From DATKEH01 sp035546355 (lineage in GTDB: Bacteria; Acidobacteriota; Thermoanaerobaculia; Multivoradales; JAIOJS01), in contig DATKEH010000344.1 of assembly GCA_035546355.1 (NCBI GenBank), forward strand, positions 1 to 16,259: a stretch of 16,259 nucleotides of DNA, written 5' to 3'. The notes below the pieces were generated by a model. That model was not told the origin of the DNA. It worked only from the letters and a program-made list of their open reading frames with translations, and searched no databases. The position numbers and the translations under genes were made by a program. Positions 15,412 to 16,259 of this stretch are shown piece after piece (within the stretch, counting starts at the first letter, position 1; each line of letters starts with the position of its first letter).

Positions 15412-15438
15412 GTAGGGGCCGACCTCCGTGCCGGCCCG
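15412..15438. repeat. GTAGGGGCCG repeat, copy 1
   Basis: A 27-bp unit beginning GTAGGGGCCG and ending GCCGGCCCG, with an imperfect internal hairpin. It matches the unit at 15928-15954 at 24 of 27 positions. It begins 12 nt after the tgpA-like stop codon. Confidence 0.65.
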
Positions 15439-15470
15439 GCCGGGCGGCCTCTGGCCCGGGCGTCGGCCCC
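15415..15470. repeat. Long stem structure after the transglutaminase gene
   Basis: GGGGCCGAC (15415-15423) and GTCGGCCCC (15462-15470) form a perfect 9-bp outer stem. Inside is a 12-bp palindrome, GCCCGGCCGGGC (15434-15445). Because it starts 15 nt after the stop of the moxR-DUF58-tgpA run it may also end that transcript. Confidence 0.5.
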
Positions 15471-15653
15471 GCCCGGGGACGGCGCCGGATGGGTGGTCCA
15501 CGGAGGCGGCTCTCGGCTCCGAGCCGCCGAGAGCCTCGCCGGCGCCTCCGCTCGCCGTCGCGCCGGATCGCAGCAGGGGTGGTTGCGCCGGGCGGGCCTC
15601 GCGCTCGGCGAGATGCCCCTGGCAGGGCTGACGCCCGGGCCAGAGACCGCCCT
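15441..15653. repeat. Inverted 30-bp repeat pair
   Basis: Positions 15441-15470 and 15624-15653 are reverse complements at 26 of 30 positions, including a perfect 16-bp core (GACGCCCGGGCCAGAG at 15630-15645). The arms flank about 150 bp that hold a further hairpin. The arrangement could be a non-autonomous element or two opposite copies of one dispersed repeat. Confidence 0.5.
15505..15535. repeat. Two overlapping, mutually exclusive hairpins
   Basis: GGCGGCTC (15505-15512) pairs with GAGCCGCC (15521-15528), while GGCTCTCGG (15508-15516) pairs with CCGAGAGCC (15527-15535). The two stems share bases, so only one can form at a time. This may simply be imperfect duplication within a repeat. Confidence 0.5.
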
Positions 15654-15835
15654 CCGTCGGTGGCCGACACAGGTGGCGTGCCGTTCCGGCCTCGAATGGC
15701 GTCGACCGGTAGATTCCCGGCCCACCTCCGCCCGGGAAGCGTCCGCCCGACCACCCGGTCCCGCCCCACACCCCGCGCGGATACGGTTGGAGGGGCGGGG
15801 GGCGCCGAACTTCCGATGGGGAGTGCGCTCTGCCC

Positions 15836-15860
15836 CCCTCTCCCCCTCAGGGGGAGAGGG
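15836..15860. repeat. CCCTCTCCCCC/GGGGGAGAGGG hairpin repeat
   Basis: A perfect 11-bp stem (15836-15846 and 15850-15860) with a TCA loop, followed by TGAGGGTGAGAGG. This form, a C/T-rich arm and G/A-rich arm followed by TGAGGG, is a common dispersed intergenic hairpin in many GC-rich genomes; function unknown. Confidence 0.7.
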
Positions 15861-15927
15861 TGAGGGTGAGAGGTGGCGACAGCCAACGATGCGGAATACG
15901 CACAAGAACAGCCGCCGCCGTTTCGTC

Positions 15928-15954
15928 GTAGGGGCCGGCCTCTGCGCCGGCCCG
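15928..15954. repeat. GTAGGGGCCG repeat, copy 2
   Basis: The second copy of the 27-bp unit, differing at three positions from copy 1. Here the internal stem is perfect: GGGCCGGC (15932-15939) and GCCGGCCC (15946-15953) with loop CTCTGC. The differences from copy 1 sit mostly in the loop or change the stem. Confidence 0.65.
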
Positions 15955-16097
15955 TCTTCGGTCGGAGTCGCCGGGCTACGTAGGCGGGCGGAAGACCGAG
16001 ATCCCCCGGCTGGTCCGCCGGATTCAGAGATTGGAAGCAAGAGGCGCGGGGGGAGATGGTCGGCGGCCTCCGGAGGGCCTTCTCCACCACCCGCGGA

Positions 16098-16259
16098 TCA
16101 ATACACGTTCGGCCGCAGACTGTGCCGCACCGTCATCCACAGGATCTTCAGGTCCAGCTTCAGCGACCAGTTCTCGATGTAGTACAGGTCGTACTGGATG
16201 CGCTTGCGGATGGAGGTGTTGCCACGCCAGCCGTGGACCTGCGCCCAGCCGGTGATCCC
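16098..16259 (-). CDS. Polyprenyl glycosylphosphotransferase, C-terminal end (partial)
   Basis: The last 53 residues of a gene that enters from beyond the right edge on the minus strand; the stop TGA is at 16100-16098. The sequence GITGWAQVHGWRG, followed by RIQYDLYYIENWSLKLDLKI and ending RPNVY, is the conserved C terminus of the WcaJ/WbaP-type undecaprenyl-phosphate sugar phosphotransferase family. These enzymes start exopolysaccharide or O-antigen repeat-unit synthesis by moving a sugar phosphate onto undecaprenyl phosphate at the inner membrane. The WAQVxGWRGxTS form is closest to undecaprenyl-phosphate glucose phosphotransferases. The rest of the protein, including the membrane segments, is outside the window. 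Confidence 0.9.
   Translation of the reverse strand, partial: GITGWAQVHGWRGNTSIRKRIQYDLYYIENWSLKLDLKILWMTVRHSLRPNVY

Larger units (their letters stand above)
15401..16097. other. Gene-free repeat-rich intergenic region
   Basis: About 700 bp lie between the tgpA-like stop and the minus-strand glycosylphosphotransferase. Frames stay open here because of GC content, but none has recognisable protein content or a supported start. The stretch holds at least four kinds of structured repeat, listed separately, and a further segment (about 15975-16050) with CCGGC (16006-16010) and GCCGG (16017-16021). It looks like an accumulation of dispersed non-coding repeats. Confidence 0.6.

Noticed and set aside
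16065..16079. CCTCCGGAGG palindrome after the glycosylphosphotransferase stop as terminator
   Set aside because: The palindrome has no usable loop and no T-run, so termination cannot be supported.
15230..16090. Minus-strand open frame over the repeat region
   Set aside because: Composition reflects the GC-rich hairpin repeats (Arg, Gly, Pro, Ala) and it overlaps the real 3' end of the transglutaminase gene.
14746..16182. Plus-strand open frame running through the tgpA end and the intergenic repeats
   Set aside because: It is out of frame with the transglutaminase, then crosses repeats; no motifs.

Overview
The window is about 16.3 kb of very GC-rich bacterial chromosome with strongly G/C-ending codons. 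The gene set includes a DUF4388 (PATAN) regulator, a small Smr protein, an HDAC-family deacetylase, NhaC, RecA, a MoxR/DUF58/TgpA cassette and the end of a WcaJ-type sugar-phosphate transferase. This mix suggests a Gram-negative soil or sediment bacterium of the Acidobacteriota (for example a Thermoanaerobaculia-like lineage) or Myxococcota type. That assignment is inference; there is no rRNA or other marker to settle it. A signal peptide followed by a C-terminal beta-barrel-like segment supports the presence of an outer membrane.

Layout. (1) 131-5234, minus strand: a compact three-gene run. It encodes a 967-residue exported protein with an Omp85-like C terminus, then a 99-residue Smr-domain protein (22-nt gap), then a 613-residue HDAC-like deacetylase starting at TTG (4-nt gap). 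It ends in a 10-bp hairpin. (2) 5308-6429, plus strand: a PATAN protein divergent from that run. (3) 6463-9496, minus strand: a NhaC-type antiporter with an added exported N-terminal domain, preceded by recA. A nested hairpin lies between them. (4) 9497-9774: a divergent control region with a good sigma70-like promoter facing recA and a perfect TATAAT facing a glycosyltransferase. (5) 9775-15400, plus strand: a GT2 glycosyltransferase, an acidic putative lipoprotein, then MoxR ATPase, a DUF58 protein and a TgpA-type transglutaminase. (6) 15401-16097: a gene-free, repeat-rich stretch. (7) 16098-16259, minus strand: the C-terminal end of a polyprenyl glycosylphosphotransferase that continues past the window.

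How the genes may work together. MoxR, DUF58 and TgpA form a well-known cassette in which an AAA+ chaperone-like ATPase acts with a DUF58 protein and a membrane transglutaminase at the cell envelope. RecA is the core recombinase. The least conventional products are three. The deacetylase has complete HDAC catalytic residues, an arginine-rich N terminus, and a C-terminal region carrying a QxxGxG motif like that of GNAT acetyltransferases. The 967-residue protein appears to join an exported alpha/beta region, a LolA-like region and an Omp85-like barrel. The antiporter has an unusual periplasmic N-terminal domain. No CRISPR array, IS element, prophage, tRNA or rRNA was seen.
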